Of a stretch of 64,000 nt of DNA, positions 42,578 to 51,604 are shown piece by piece (within the stretch, counting starts at the first letter, position 1; each line of letters opens with the position of its first letter). Source of the DNA: Algoriphagus marincola DSM 16067 (GTDB lineage Bacteria; Bacteroidota; Bacteroidia; Cytophagales; Cyclobacteriaceae). The position numbers and the translations under genes were made by a program. The notes below the pieces were generated by a model that searched no databases, had not been told where the DNA came from, and saw only the letters and a program-made list of their open reading frames with translations. The stretch is taken from contig NZ_AUBU01000001.1 of the NCBI RefSeq assembly GCF_000429405.1, positions 195,321 through 259,320 of the forward strand. The letters run 5' to 3'.

Positions 42578-43588
42578 ATGAAAGAAATTTTAAATCAACT
42601 GATCGAGCATAAAACTTTGAGTCAACGTCAAGCTCGTGAGGTATTAAAAAACCTGGCAACAGGAGCCTATAATTCCTCTCAGGTCGCAGCCTTTATGACG
42701 GTGTATTTGATGCGTTCGATCACGGTGGAGGAGCTTCGAGGCTTCCGTGAGGCTATGCTAGAGCTTTGTGTGCCGGTAGAGATTGCTGAATACGATGCCA
42801 TGGACCTTTGTGGTACGGGAGGTGATGGAAAAGATACATTCAATATTTCCACCCTTTCTTCTTTCATCGTCGCAGGAGCTGGGCAAAATGTCGCCAAGCA
42901 CGGCAACACTGGGGTTTCCTCGATTTGTGGATCCTCAAACTTGCTGGCTTATTTTGGCTATGAGTTTACCAATGACATCAGTGAAATCAGGCGCTCATTG
43001 GACGAGGCAGGTATTTGCTTTTTGCATGCACCACTTTTCCACCCGGCGATGAAAAATGTGGCTCCGATCCGAAAAGAGCTTGGTGTAAAAACCTTTTTCA
43101 ATATGCTTGGCCCAATGGTCAACCCAAGCTTTCCCAAGAAGCAATTGGTAGGTGTTTTTAGCCTAGAGCTTGCCCGGTTGTATGCCTATCTCTATCAGGA
43201 AAGTGATGCGCAATTTTCCATTTTACATGCCTTGGATGGCTATGACGAGATTTCGCTTACGGGAGATTTTAAAATGATATCCAATTCTGGGGAAAAATTA
43301 TTCAAGCCAGAGCAAATCGGACTTTCTAAACTGAATGCCGAAGAAATCAAAGGAGGTGAAACTGTTGAAGAATCCGCCAAAATCTTTGAAAATATCTTAA
43401 GAGGCAAAGGAACGAAGGCTCAAAATGAAGTTGTTTTGGCCAATTCAGCGGCGGCTTTGGTTACCGCTGATCCTAGTCTCTCATTCCCGGATGCTGTGGA
43501 GAAAGCACGAGAGGTATTGCTAAGCGGAAAAGCCTTTGATGTATTCAATGGTCTTGTCAATCCAAAAACCTCTGTTTCATTCGCTTAA
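42578..43588 (+). CDS. trpD: anthranilate phosphoribosyltransferase
   Basis: 336 aa, the usual length. PRPP/Mg site DLCGTGGDGKDTFNIS; VAKHGNTGVSSICGSSNLL; the anthranilate-binding loop HAPLFHPAMKNVAPIRKELGVKTFFNMLGPMVNPSFPKKQLVGV. It makes N-(5-phosphoribosyl)anthranilate. The start region LNQLIEHKTLSQRQAREVLKNL is the typical helical N-domain. Confidence 0.96.
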   Translation: MKEILNQLIEHKTLSQRQAREVLKNLATGAYNSSQVAAFMTVYLMRSITVEELRGFREAMLELCVPVEIAEYDAMDLCGTGGDGKDTFNISTLSSFIVAGAGQNVAKHGNTGVSSICGSSNLLAYFGYEFTNDISEIRRSLDEAGICFLHAPLFHPAMKNVAPIRKELGVKTFFNMLGPMVNPSFPKKQLVGVFSLELARLYAYLYQESDAQFSILHALDGYDEISLTGDFKMISNSGEKLFKPEQIGLSKLNAEEIKGGETVEESAKIFENILRGKGTKAQNEVVLANSAAALVTADPSLSFPDAVEKAREVLLSGKAFDVFNGLVNPKTSVSFA

Positions 43589-43597
43589 ACATTGATT

Positions 43598-44413
43598 ATG
43601 AATATTTTAGAAAGAATAATTGCTGACAAATACCGAGAGGTAGCCGAGCGCAAAAGCTTGATTCCAGTCAAACTGCTTGAAAAAAGCATCTTCTTCGATG
43701 GCAAGGTGGTTTCGATGAAAAAGTATGTGACTGATCCTGAAAAATCCGGAATCATTGCCGAGTTCAAGCGGAAATCACCTTCGAAAGGTCTGATAAATGG
43801 GGCTGCTTCGGTAGAGCAGGTCAGCATTGGCTACATGCAGGCTGGGGCTTCTGCCTTGTCCATTTTGACTGATCAGGAGTATTTTGGTGGAAGTAGTGAA
43901 GATTTGAAAGTCGCTCGCAAATTCAACTTTTGTCCGATTCTTCGGAAGGATTTCGTGGTGGATGAATACCAAATCATCGAGGCCAAATCAATTGGTGCAG
44001 ACTGCATTCTTTTGATAGCTGCGGCTTTGGAGCCAGAGAAGCTTAAGTCACTTGCATACTTTGCAAAAAGTCTCGGATTAGAGGTTTTGTTGGAAGTTCA
44101 CGATGGAGAAGAATTAGAAAAAAGCCTAAATGACGGAGTGGACCTTGTAGGAGTGAATAACCGAAATCTGAAGACTTTCGATGTTTCCATAGATACCTCT
44201 TTGGAGCTAGTTTCAGCGATTCCTTCTTCTTTTGTAAAAATCTCTGAGAGTGGGATTTCAGACCCTAAAACGCTCATTGAATTGAAGAAGGCTGGGTTCG
44301 ACGGTTTTCTGATCGGAGAGAATTTTATGAAATCGAGTAGGCCGGAGCAAGCTGCTTACAATTTCATCAAGGAGTTTAAAAAATTAGCTGCGAGCGAATT
44401 ATCAGAAGTCTGA
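43598..44413 (+). CDS. trpC: indole-3-glycerol-phosphate synthase
   Basis: 271 aa from the ATG at 43598 (MNILERIIADKYREV), 9 bases after trpD; the TTG two codons upstream is unlikely. TIM barrel: IIAEFKRKSPSKGLIN (catalytic Lys and phosphate-side region), LSILTDQEYFGG, PILRKDFVVDEYQI, LLEVHDGEEL, VGVNNRNLKTFDVSID, SESGI and FLIGENFM. Converts carboxyphenylamino-deoxyribulose phosphate to indoleglycerol phosphate. Its stop overlaps trpF (TGATG). Confidence 0.95.
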   Translation: MNILERIIADKYREVAERKSLIPVKLLEKSIFFDGKVVSMKKYVTDPEKSGIIAEFKRKSPSKGLINGAASVEQVSIGYMQAGASALSILTDQEYFGGSSEDLKVARKFNFCPILRKDFVVDEYQIIEAKSIGADCILLIAAALEPEKLKSLAYFAKSLGLEVLLEVHDGEELEKSLNDGVDLVGVNNRNLKTFDVSIDTSLELVSAIPSSFVKISESGISDPKTLIELKKAGFDGFLIGENFMKSSRPEQAAYNFIKEFKKLAASELSEV

Positions 44414-45051
44414 TGGAAATCAAAGTCTGCGGCATGCGTGAGTTAGGGAATATCCAAGGATTGATCTCGGAGGTCAAGCCTGATTGGATGGGATTGATTT
44501 TCTATCCCAAATCCCCACGCTTTGTGACAGAGGATAAAGCTATAGATTTCAATAAAGTTGATGTAAAAAAAGTCGGGGTTTTCGTCAACGAAACGGAGAT
44601 CGAAATTCTTCGAAAAGTCAATCTTTTTGGACTCTCAGCCATTCAATTACATGGAAGTGAATCTGCTGAATTTGCCGAGCGACTTTCCCAAAATACGGAA
44701 GCTGAGATTTGGAAGGTGATATCCGTGAAAGAGGAGATTGATTGGGGAAGTTTGGAAGGCTACTTGCCATTTGTAGATAAATTCCTTTTCGATACCGCGA
44801 CTGCCGCGCATGGTGGTTCGGGAAAGAAATTTGATTGGTCTGTTTTGGAAACTTATCCCTTCGACAAAAGCTTTCTGTTGAGTGGCGGGTTGGATGAGGA
44901 AAGTGCCGGTGAAATTCTAAATTTGAACCTCCAAATTCCACAATTGAGCGGGGTAGATTTGAATTCCAAATTTGAGGATGCGCCTGGCTTAAAGAATATT
45001 GAAAAATTGAAAAAATTTAAACAAAAGCTTCTGTCACAAGAGGCCATTTAA
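44413..45051 (+). CDS. trpF: phosphoribosylanthranilate isomerase
   Basis: 212 aa. Catalytic Cys in MEIKVCGMRE (Cys6); WMGLIFYPKSPRFV; VGVFVN; IQLHGSES; catalytic Asp in FLFDTATAAHGGSGKKFDW; and LSGGLDEESAGEI. The ATG overlaps the trpC stop by one base, indicating translational coupling. The end is KFKQKLLSQEAI, short of a fused domain. Confidence 0.95.
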   Translation: MEIKVCGMRELGNIQGLISEVKPDWMGLIFYPKSPRFVTEDKAIDFNKVDVKKVGVFVNETEIEILRKVNLFGLSAIQLHGSESAEFAERLSQNTEAEIWKVISVKEEIDWGSLEGYLPFVDKFLFDTATAAHGGSGKKFDWSVLETYPFDKSFLLSGGLDEESAGEILNLNLQIPQLSGVDLNSKFEDAPGLKNIEKLKKFKQKLLSQEAI

Positions 45052-45063
45052 ACTGGAGAAGAT

Positions 45064-46242
45064 ATGATAAGAGTGGATGAAAAGGGTTTTTATGGAAAGT
45101 TTGGAGGTGCATACATCCCTGAGATGCTCCATCCCAATATCGAGGAGTTGAGAGATAATTACGAGTCTATTGTGGCCTCAGAGGAATTCCAACAAGAGTT
45201 TCAGCTTTTGCTGAGGGACTTTGTGGGAAGGCCAACGCCGTTATATTTTGCCAGCCGATTGTCAGAGACCTTTGGTGCAAAAATTTACCTAAAGCGAGAA
45301 GACCTTTGCCATACTGGAGCACATAAGGTCAACAATACTATCGGTCAGATCATTTTGGCCAAGAAGCTCGGAAAAAAGCGAATCATCGCCGAAACGGGTG
45401 CCGGACAGCACGGAGTAGCTACAGCGACTGTTTGTGCGCTGATGGGAATGGACTGTACCGTGTACATGGGTGAGTTGGACATCGAGCGTCAGCGTCCCAA
45501 TGTGGAGCGGATGAAAATTCTCGGGGCCAAGGTAGTCCCTGCAACTTCAGGTTCGCGTACACTCAAAGATGCAACTAATGAAGCCATGCGTCAGTGGATC
45601 AACAATCCCGTGGATACCCATTACATCATCGGTTCGGTAGTAGGTCCGCATCCTTATCCCGAGATGGTAGCCCGATTCCAATCGGTGATCTCAGAGGAGA
45701 TGAAATGGCAACTGAAGGAGAAAGAAGGACGCGAAAACCCGGATTTGGTCATCGCTTGTGTGGGCGGAGGATCGAATGCGGCAGGTGCCTTTTATCACTA
45801 TTACAATACGCCTGATGTTCGATTGATTGCAGCTGAGGCAGCAGGATTGGGAATCAGCAGTGGCAAATCTGCGGCGACCACCGTTTTGGGAACGCCCGGT
45901 ATTTTGCATGGTTCGAAAACCATCCTGATGCAAACCGAAGATGGTCAAGTGGTCGAACCTCACTCCATTTCTGCAGGTTTGGATTATCCTGGAATCGGAC
46001 CTGTTCATGCGCATCTATTCGATATCGGTCGGGGAGAATTCGTGGCCGTGGAGGATGAAGATGCCATGAAAGCGGGGATTCTACTCAGCCGTACAGAAGG
46101 AATCATTCCAGCCATCGAGACAGCCCATGCTATTCATGCTCTGAACATGATCGAGTACCGCAAAGATGACGTCATTGTGATCAATCTTTCCGGCCGAGGG
46201 GACAAGGATCTGGAGACTTATATTAAATGGGGAGGGTATTGA
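45064..46242 (+). CDS. trpB: tryptophan synthase beta chain
   Basis: 392 aa. PLP-binding Lys88 in [39 protein letters not shown]; phosphate loop [31 protein letters not shown]; and the C-terminal [14 protein letters not shown]. Condenses indole and serine to tryptophan in an alpha2beta2 complex with TrpA. It is separated from trpA by an 88-base spacer filled with an inverted repeat. Confidence 0.97.
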   Translation: MIRVDEKGFYGKFGGAYIPEMLHPNIEELRDNYESIVASEEFQQEFQLLLRDFVGRPTPLYFASRLSETFGAKIYLKREDLCHTGAHKVNNTIGQIILAKKLGKKRIIAETGAGQHGVATATVCALMGMDCTVYMGELDIERQRPNVERMKILGAKVVPATSGSRTLKDATNEAMRQWINNPVDTHYIIGSVVGPHPYPEMVARFQSVISEEMKWQLKEKEGRENPDLVIACVGGGSNAAGAFYHYYNTPDVRLIAAEAAGLGISSGKSAATTVLGTPGILHGSKTILMQTEDGQVVEPHSISAGLDYPGIGPVHAHLFDIGRGEFVAVEDEDAMKAGILLSRTEGIIPAIETAHAIHALNMIEYRKDDVIVINLSGRGDKDLETYIKWGGY

Positions 46243-46247
46243 TAAAA

Positions 46248-46317
46248 GTCCGATGCGGGATGTCAGATGACCGATGTATGCTAATATACTCTCATCGGAC
46301 ATCGGACAACGGACATC
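46248..46317. repeat. inverted repetitive element in the trpB-trpA spacer
   Basis: Left arm 46248-46276 (GTCCGATGCGGGATGTC...ACCGATG) and right arm 46293-46317 (CATCGGACATCGGACAACGG...). Both are built of a TCCGATG word and are inverted to each other. The same words recur at 49236-49296. Confidence 0.65.
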
Positions 46318-46330
46318 AAACAAATATTTC

Positions 46331-47104
46331 ATGAACCGAATACATTATTTATTCAACAACAAGCAGGAGCGGGTGCTCTCGATCTACTTTACTGCTGGTT
46401 TTCCCCATTTGGAGGATACGATTCCTGTGATGGAGGCCATTCAGGCAGGTGCTGCGGATATTATCGAGATTGGCGTGCCTTATTCTGACCCGATTGCCGA
46501 TGGTCCGACTATTCAAGATAGTAATAAGATTGCCTTGGAAAATGGCATGAGCATGAAGAAGCTTTTTGAGCAACTGAAGGGCTTTCGTGCCAAAATCCAT
46601 ATTCCCGTAGTCTTGATGGGTTACTTGAATCCAATCATTCAGTTTGGAATGGAGGACTTCTGTAAAAAGTGCAAGGAGGTTGGTATTGATGGTTTGATCG
46701 TCCCTGATTTGCCGATGCAGCAGTATTTGGATGAATTCAAATCGCTTTTCGAAGAATATGGATTAGTGAACACCTTCCTGATTTCCCCACAAACCTCCGA
46801 AAAGCGTATACGTGAGATCGATGAAAATACAGATGGCTTTATTTATATGGTTTCATCACATTCGATCACCGGAGCAAAAAGTGGAATTAGCGAGGAGCAG
46901 ATTGCGTATTTCAAACGGGTGCAGGATATGAATCTTAAAAATCCTCGTCTAATTGGCTTTGGGATTTCTGATGCAGAAACCTTCACAACTGCTTCAAGCT
47001 ACAGCCACGGAGCCATTATCGGTTCTGCGTTCATTAAGAAAATCAAAGAATCACAAAATCAATCTCAAGATATTCAGGATTACATCAAGGCTGTTATTAA
47101 CTAG
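46331..47104 (+). CDS. trpA: tryptophan synthase alpha chain
   Basis: 257 aa from the ATG at 46331; an in-frame ATG 57 bases upstream lies inside the spacer repeat and is rejected. Catalytic Glu46 in AADIIEIGVPYSDPIADGPTIQDS and Asp57; VPDLPMQQ; SPQTSEKRI; and the GFGISDAE phosphate loop. Cleaves indoleglycerol phosphate to indole, channelled to TrpB. The usual length is about 265. Confidence 0.95.
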   Translation: MNRIHYLFNNKQERVLSIYFTAGFPHLEDTIPVMEAIQAGAADIIEIGVPYSDPIADGPTIQDSNKIALENGMSMKKLFEQLKGFRAKIHIPVVLMGYLNPIIQFGMEDFCKKCKEVGIDGLIVPDLPMQQYLDEFKSLFEEYGLVNTFLISPQTSEKRIREIDENTDGFIYMVSSHSITGAKSGISEEQIAYFKRVQDMNLKNPRLIGFGISDAETFTTASSYSHGAIIGSAFIKKIKESQNQSQDIQDYIKAVIN

Positions 47105-47155
47105 ATTTCTTTTGAAAAAGCCTCGTAATTCGTATTTCGTAAATCGCACATAAAA

Positions 47156-48175
47156 ATGATTATTCAACTACAACCCGATATTTCTTCCAAGCAAAAGGAA
47201 ACCTTGATCGATAAGGTCAACGGAATCGGCTATAAAACCACAGAAGTCAATACTCAATTGGGGGATTACCTGATCGGTATTGGTAAGAAAGATTTTGATA
47301 TCCGTAAAATCGGTCAACTCGACGGCATCCGGGACATTCATATTGTCTCTGATGAATACAAACTGGTTTCCAAAAAATGGAAGGCTAAACCAACTTCCAT
47401 CGACTTGGGCGACGGGGTATTTATCAAGGATGGAGAAATGGCGATCATCACAGGTCCCTGTTCCATCGAGTCGGAAGAGCAGATTCGAAATGTGGTCGCT
47501 CATTGCGTCGAAAACGGAATCCGAATGATGCGTGGTGGTGTATTCAAGCCAAGAACTTCTCCTTATGCTTTCCGAGGTATGGGTATTGATGGACTCAAGC
47601 TTTGGCACTCAATAGCCTCCGAGGCTGGCATCAAAATAGTCACCGAAGTGATGCAGACCTCCCAAATCGAAGAGATGTATCCTTATGTGGATATTTATCA
47701 GGTAGGGGCTAGAAACTCCCAAAATTTCAACCTGCTCGATGAACTCGGTAAAGTGGATAAAGCCGTAATGATCAAACGGGGTATTTCCGGTACGATAGAA
47801 GAATTGCTTCAGTCTGCTGAGTATGTTTTCTCTGGAGGAAATGAAAAACTGATTCTCTGTGAGCGAGGAATTAGAACTTACGAAAAGGCATCAAGAAACA
47901 CTTTGGATCTGAATGCTATTCCGATTTTGAAAGCCAAGTCTCATCTTCCGGTGATTGTGGATCCGTCTCATGGTATTGGTATTCGCTCTTATGTGCCACA
48001 GATGGCCTTAGCCGGTGTGATGGCTGGAGCTGATGGAGTTATCTATGAATCCCATGAGATTCCGGAAAAAGCATACTCAGACGGACAGCAAACTTTGGAT
48101 TTCGCCCAAAGTGCCAGATTAGCTAATTGGATTCGGGAGAGTTTCGCAATGAGAAAGGGATTTGAGTTGTTGTAA
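47156..48175 (+). CDS. aroF: 3-deoxy-7-phosphoheptulonate synthase (type I-beta)
   Basis: 339 aa. N-terminal ferredoxin-like regulatory domain (about 1-68: MIIQLQPDISSKQKETLIDKVNGIG, typical of Thermotoga-type DAHP synthases); barrel with ITGPCSIESEEQIRNVV, RGGVFKPRTSPYAFRGMGIDGLKLW, YVDIYQVGARNSQNFNLLDELG, VMIKRGISGTIEE and LILCERGIRTYE; PVIVDPSHGIG. First step of the shikimate pathway, feeding the same operon's tryptophan branch. Followed by a terminator at 48320. Confidence 0.95.
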   Translation: MIIQLQPDISSKQKETLIDKVNGIGYKTTEVNTQLGDYLIGIGKKDFDIRKIGQLDGIRDIHIVSDEYKLVSKKWKAKPTSIDLGDGVFIKDGEMAIITGPCSIESEEQIRNVVAHCVENGIRMMRGGVFKPRTSPYAFRGMGIDGLKLWHSIASEAGIKIVTEVMQTSQIEEMYPYVDIYQVGARNSQNFNLLDELGKVDKAVMIKRGISGTIEELLQSAEYVFSGGNEKLILCERGIRTYEKASRNTLDLNAIPILKAKSHLPVIVDPSHGIGIRSYVPQMALAGVMAGADGVIYESHEIPEKAYSDGQQTLDFAQSARLANWIRESFAMRKGFELL

Positions 48176-48319
48176 AAGCACTTGCTTTGTAAACCTCCTA
48201 TTGAGTATCTTAGTAGCAAATTAGATCATGAGTCCAACTCCAAGAACCTATATTCATCATTCCCACTATCCGCTTCAATGAAGGAATGGGATAAGTATGG
48301 TTTCTTGCGAACGATATTA

Positions 48320-48351
48320 AAGCCTATTCCAATTGCGGGATGGGCTTTTTT
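48320..48351 (+). terminator. terminator of the trp operon
   Basis: AAGCCTATTCC / GGGATGGGCTT stem (two G-T wobbles) followed by seven T residues, between aroF and phhA. Confidence 0.65.
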
Positions 48352-48432
48352 CGTTTTAAAGCCCATGGACTATAGGTAAACAAAAGCCAAGCGAGAATTA
48401 AAAGTTAGATAAGTATAAACCCAAATAGAAAT

Positions 48433-49215
48433 ATGACTGATAAACCGAAAAACTGGGTCTTTAGCGACCCCCGATTGCAGGACCTCAAGCAGGACTATGA
48501 GGCATACACGACGGAAGATTTTAAGGTATGGAAGATTCTCTATGAGCGACAAATGCCTAACCTCCCAAAAGCAGCCTCTCAGGCTTATTTGGACGGGGTG
48601 GAGATTGTAAAATTCACTGCTGATCGCATTGCTAATTTTGAGGAACTCAATAAGATTTTGAAGGAAACTACAGGATGGGCTGTGCAAGTTGTGCCGGGTT
48701 TGATCGATGACGATTTGTTCTTCGGCTTGCTAAACAACCGAAGATTTCCTTCTTCCACTTGGTTGCGAAAAATGGAGCAGTTGGATTACCTCGAGGAGCC
48801 TGATATGTTCCATGATGCCTTTGCCCATATGCCTATGTTGACCAATCAGCCTTATGTGGACTTTTTGGAGAAGCTTTCAGGTATTGCCTTGAAGCATATC
48901 GATGATCCCTGGGCGATTCAGTTGCTCAGCCGCATTTATTGGTTTACGATTGAGTTTGGTTTGATTCGTGAAAATGGGGAGTTACGAATCTATGGAGCCG
49001 GGATTTTGAGCTCTAAAGGTGAAACCAAATTCTCTCTCTCTGATGAGCCTGCTCATTATCCTTATGACGTGAAAAGAATCATGAATCAGGAGTATTGGAA
49101 GAATAAATTCCAAGATAAATACTTCGTGATCGAAAGTTATGAGCAACTTTACAACTCCATACCGGAAATAGAAGCGGTTTTGGAGGAAATGTTAACGAAA
49201 GAAACAAGAAGCTAG
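48433..49215 (+). CDS. phhA: phenylalanine 4-monooxygenase
   Basis: 260 aa, aromatic amino acid hydroxylase catalytic domain with no ACT domain. Iron ligands His127 and His132 in MFHDAFAHMPML and Glu174 in YWFTIEFGLI; RFPSSTWLRKMEQLDYLEEPD forms the pterin side; the end YGAGILSSKGETKFSLSDEP is family-typical. Converts phenylalanine to tyrosine with tetrahydropterin and O2. The gene sits between DAHP synthase and the histidine genes, so it may serve tyrosine supply as well as phenylalanine breakdown. Separate promoter not found. Confidence 0.93.
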   Translation: MTDKPKNWVFSDPRLQDLKQDYEAYTTEDFKVWKILYERQMPNLPKAASQAYLDGVEIVKFTADRIANFEELNKILKETTGWAVQVVPGLIDDDLFFGLLNNRRFPSSTWLRKMEQLDYLEEPDMFHDAFAHMPMLTNQPYVDFLEKLSGIALKHIDDPWAIQLLSRIYWFTIEFGLIRENGELRIYGAGILSSKGETKFSLSDEPAHYPYDVKRIMNQEYWKNKFQDKYFVIESYEQLYNSIPEIEAVLEEMLTKETRS

Positions 49216-49235
49216 AATCAATAAGCAAGGAATTT

Positions 49236-49296
49236 GTCCGGTGTCCGGTGTCAGATGACCGATATGGCATCCGACATCGGACACCGTGCATCGGAC
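49236..49296. repeat. inverted repetitive element in the phhA-hisH spacer
   Basis: Left part GTCCGGTGTCCGGTGTC, right part GGCATCCGACATCGGACACC and further TCGGAC words in inverse orientation. It is built from the same TCCGATG/TCCGGTG word as 46248-46317. Confidence 0.65.
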
Positions 49297-49305
49297 TTTA
49301 TTAAA

Positions 49306-49902
49306 ATGAATATAGCCGTAATCAAATATAACGCGGGAAATGTGCAGTCGGTTCTCTATGCCTTGGAGCGATTGGGAGCAGATGCTGAGCTAACTGATGA
49401 TCCGGAGAAAATATTAAATGCCGATAAGGTTATTTTTCCTGGTCAGGGAGAAGCCAGTACCGCGATGACTTATCTCAAAGCCAGAAAACTAGATCAGTTG
49501 ATTCGGGAAATTAAGCAACCCTTTTTAGGTGTTTGTTTGGGTTTGCAATTACTTTGCGAGCATTCAGAGGAGAATAATACGGAATGCTTGGGGATTTTTC
49601 CCGTGAAAGTAAAACGCTTTATCCCTGAAAACTCTCAGGAATTCAAGGTCCCCCACATTGGCTGGAATGAGTTGGAGAATCTGGCTGATAATGTCCTTCT
49701 AAAGGATCTTCCTGACCCAAAATTTCTCTATTATGTGCATAGCTACTATGCGGAATTGAGTGATGCTACGATTGCTAGCACGCATTATATTCATGATTTT
49801 ACAGCTATTCTTCATCGGGATAATTATTGGGCGATTCAAGCCCATCCTGAGAAAAGCAGTACTGTGGGGGAGAAGTTGCTGAGTAATTTTCTAAGTATTT
49901 GA
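49306..49902 (+). CDS. hisH: imidazole glycerol phosphate synthase, glutaminase subunit
   Basis: 198 aa from the ATG at 49306 (MNIAVIKYNAGNVQSVLYAL); the upstream in-frame ATG at 49234 would start inside a repeat. Nucleophile Cys77 in FLGVCLGLQLLCEH; VPHIGWNELE; YYVHSYYAEL; and the final AIQAHPEKSSTVGEKLLSNFL with the catalytic His-Glu. Works with HisF. The upstream his genes (hisG, D, C, B) are not in this window. Confidence 0.95.
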   Translation: MNIAVIKYNAGNVQSVLYALERLGADAELTDDPEKILNADKVIFPGQGEASTAMTYLKARKLDQLIREIKQPFLGVCLGLQLLCEHSEENNTECLGIFPVKVKRFIPENSQEFKVPHIGWNELENLADNVLLKDLPDPKFLYYVHSYYAELSDATIASTHYIHDFTAILHRDNYWAIQAHPEKSSTVGEKLLSNFLSI

Positions 49903-49907
49903 AATAC

Positions 49908-49966
49908 CCTTCGACTTCGCTCAGGGTGACCCATTAAAGTTGTCAGGTCGAGCGGAGTCGAGACCT
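49908..49966. repeat. inverted CCTTCGAC...GTGAC element before hisA
   Basis: Left arm CCTTCGACTTCGCTCAGGG (from 49908) and right arm GTCAGGTCGAGCGGAGTCGA (49942-49961) are inverted variants of one 22-base word ('CTTCGACTTCGCTCAGGGTGAC'-like, seen widely in Bacteroidetes intergenic DNA). A further TCTTGAATCTTGACTCTTG stretch follows at about 50010-50030. Confidence 0.65.
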
Positions 49967-50036
49967 TCATAATTATATCTCAAACCACTAAAAAAAAGTG
50001 TCTAGATTCTTGAATCTTGACTCTTGTATCTAAAAT

Positions 50037-50756
50037 ATGTATATCATTCCCGCCATAGACCTAATAGATGGTAAGTGTGTTCGTCTCAGTCAAGGCGATT
50101 ACAGTAGCAAAAAAGAATATCACGACGATCCTGTGGAAATGGCTAAGCGTTTTCAGGATGCAGGGATTCAGCGCCTTCATTTGGTAGATCTCGACGGTGC
50201 CAAAGCCAAGCGGATCATTAATGATCAGGTGCTGTTGGATATCACTCAGAAAACAAGTTTGAAAGTAGATTTTGGAGGAGGAGTTCAAAGTGAAGAAGAG
50301 ATCGAAAAAGCCTTTTACCTGGGTGCATCTCAGGTGACGGGAGGTTCCGTAGCGGTAAAAAAGCCTGACATGTTCAAATCTTGGTTGATTACCTACGGTC
50401 CGGAAAAACTTATCTTGGGAGCTGATGCCAAAGACCGCAAGATTGCGATTCATGGTTGGGAGGAGACTACGGAGCAAGAGGTGATTGCTTTCATTAAGTC
50501 CTACTTCCAACTGGGAGTTCGCTATGTGATCTGCACAGATGTGGCTAAAGACGGTTTGCTACAAGGTCCATCAGTGGAATTGTATCAAGAAATCATGGAA
50601 GAGATTCCTGATCTAAAATTGATAGCTAGTGGAGGAGTATCCTCAGTCAAGGATTTAGAAGAATTGGAGAAAATTGGGGTCTATGGAGCCATTGTTGGAA
50701 AAGCTTATTATGAAGGAAAGGTGAGTTTAGAGGAACTAGCAAAATTTAATCGATAG
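50037..50756 (+). CDS. hisA: ProFAR isomerase
   Basis: 239 aa. MYIIPAIDLIDGKCVRLSQGDY with catalytic Asp8; VDFGGGVQSEEE; LGADAKDRKIAIHGWEE; CTDVAKDGLLQGPS with the second catalytic Asp region; and IASGGVSSVKDLEEL. Isomerises N'-[(5'-phosphoribosyl)formimino]-AICAR ribonucleotide. (beta-alpha)8 barrel of about normal length. Confidence 0.95.
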   Translation: MYIIPAIDLIDGKCVRLSQGDYSSKKEYHDDPVEMAKRFQDAGIQRLHLVDLDGAKAKRIINDQVLLDITQKTSLKVDFGGGVQSEEEIEKAFYLGASQVTGGSVAVKKPDMFKSWLITYGPEKLILGADAKDRKIAIHGWEETTEQEVIAFIKSYFQLGVRYVICTDVAKDGLLQGPSVELYQEIMEEIPDLKLIASGGVSSVKDLEELEKIGVYGAIVGKAYYEGKVSLEELAKFNR

Positions 50757-50772
50757 GCCAACTTTGGAACTT

Positions 50773-50809
50773 AATTTTCCAATCTTTCAATTTTAAAATT
50801 TTCCAATCC
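50773..50809. repeat. gene-less copy of the four-helix-bundle arm
   Basis: TTAATTTTCCAATCTTTC...TTTTAAAATTTTCCAATCC: the same words as the right arm of the four-helix-bundle cassette (41945-41981), placed just before hisF with no gene between arms. Confidence 0.55.
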
Positions 50810-50813
50810 GAAA

Positions 50814-51569
50814 ATGCTAACCAAAAGAATCATCCCCTGCCTCGATATCAAAGACGGTCGCACCGTCAAGGGTGTCAACTTTGTACAATTGCGGGATGCA
50901 GGTGATCCGGTAGAACTAGCCAAAGTCTACTCAGATGAAGGAGCAGACGAACTGGTCTTTTTGGATATCACTGCTACGGTAGATAAGCGAAAAACCCTGG
51001 CTGAATTGGTGACTAAGGTTGCCATGGCGATCAATATTCCCTTTACTGTCGGAGGAGGAATTTCCACAGTGGAAGATGTGAAGGTTTTGCTAAATGCTGG
51101 TGCAGATAAAATCTCCATTAATTCGGCAGCGGTCAAAAATCCAGGTGTGATTGATGAAATGGCTCGGGAGTTCGGTTCGCAATGCATCGTGGTCGCCATC
51201 GATACCCGGGATGTGGATGGAACAGACTATGTACATACGCATGGGGGAAGGAAGCCAACCCTTTTGCAAACGCAAAAATGGGCAAAGGAAGTAGCAGATC
51301 GAGGAGCAGGTGAAATTCTGCTTACTTCCATGGATCATGATGGTACGAAGGCAGGTTTTGCAAATGAAATCACCGCTGAGATTTCGTCAGCGCTTTCTAT
51401 TCCTGTGATTGCATCCGGAGGAGCGGGTACCATGCCTCATTTCAAAGATGTGTTTACCTTTGGAAAAGCAGATGCTGCTTTGGCAGCGAGTATTTTCCAC
51501 TTTAAAGAAATTCCTATTCCTGGATTGAAAAGTTATTTGATTGGGGAGGGAATATCGATTAGAAAGTAA
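50814..51569 (+). CDS. hisF: imidazole glycerol phosphate synthase, cyclase subunit
   Basis: 251 aa. Catalytic Asp11 in [18 protein letters not shown]; the Asp near 130 in [44 protein letters not shown]; and the C-terminal [10 protein letters not shown]. Pairs with HisH. The REP-like element follows the stop directly. Confidence 0.96.
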   Translation: MLTKRIIPCLDIKDGRTVKGVNFVQLRDAGDPVELAKVYSDEGADELVFLDITATVDKRKTLAELVTKVAMAINIPFTVGGGISTVEDVKVLLNAGADKISINSAAVKNPGVIDEMAREFGSQCIVVAIDTRDVDGTDYVHTHGGRKPTLLQTQKWAKEVADRGAGEILLTSMDHDGTKAGFANEITAEISSALSIPVIASGGAGTMPHFKDVFTFGKADAALAASIFHFKEIPIPGLKSYLIGEGISIRK

Positions 51570-51598
51570 CCCTTGAGGTTTTTTAGACCTCGAAGTTT
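51568..51598 (+). repeat. REP-like palindrome, third copy
   Basis: AACCCTTGAGGT...GACCTCGAAGTTT, in the same orientation as the copy left of the RAYT gene and with the same CTTTGAGG/CTCGAAG asymmetry. Overlaps the hisF stop, as the first copy follows the fabG stop. Confidence 0.55.
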
Positions 51599-51604
51599 TA
51601 AATA

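Noticed and set aside
48182-48379. 65-aa frame between aroF and phhA
   Set aside because: It begins with TTG and spans the trp operon terminator hairpin; no protein character.
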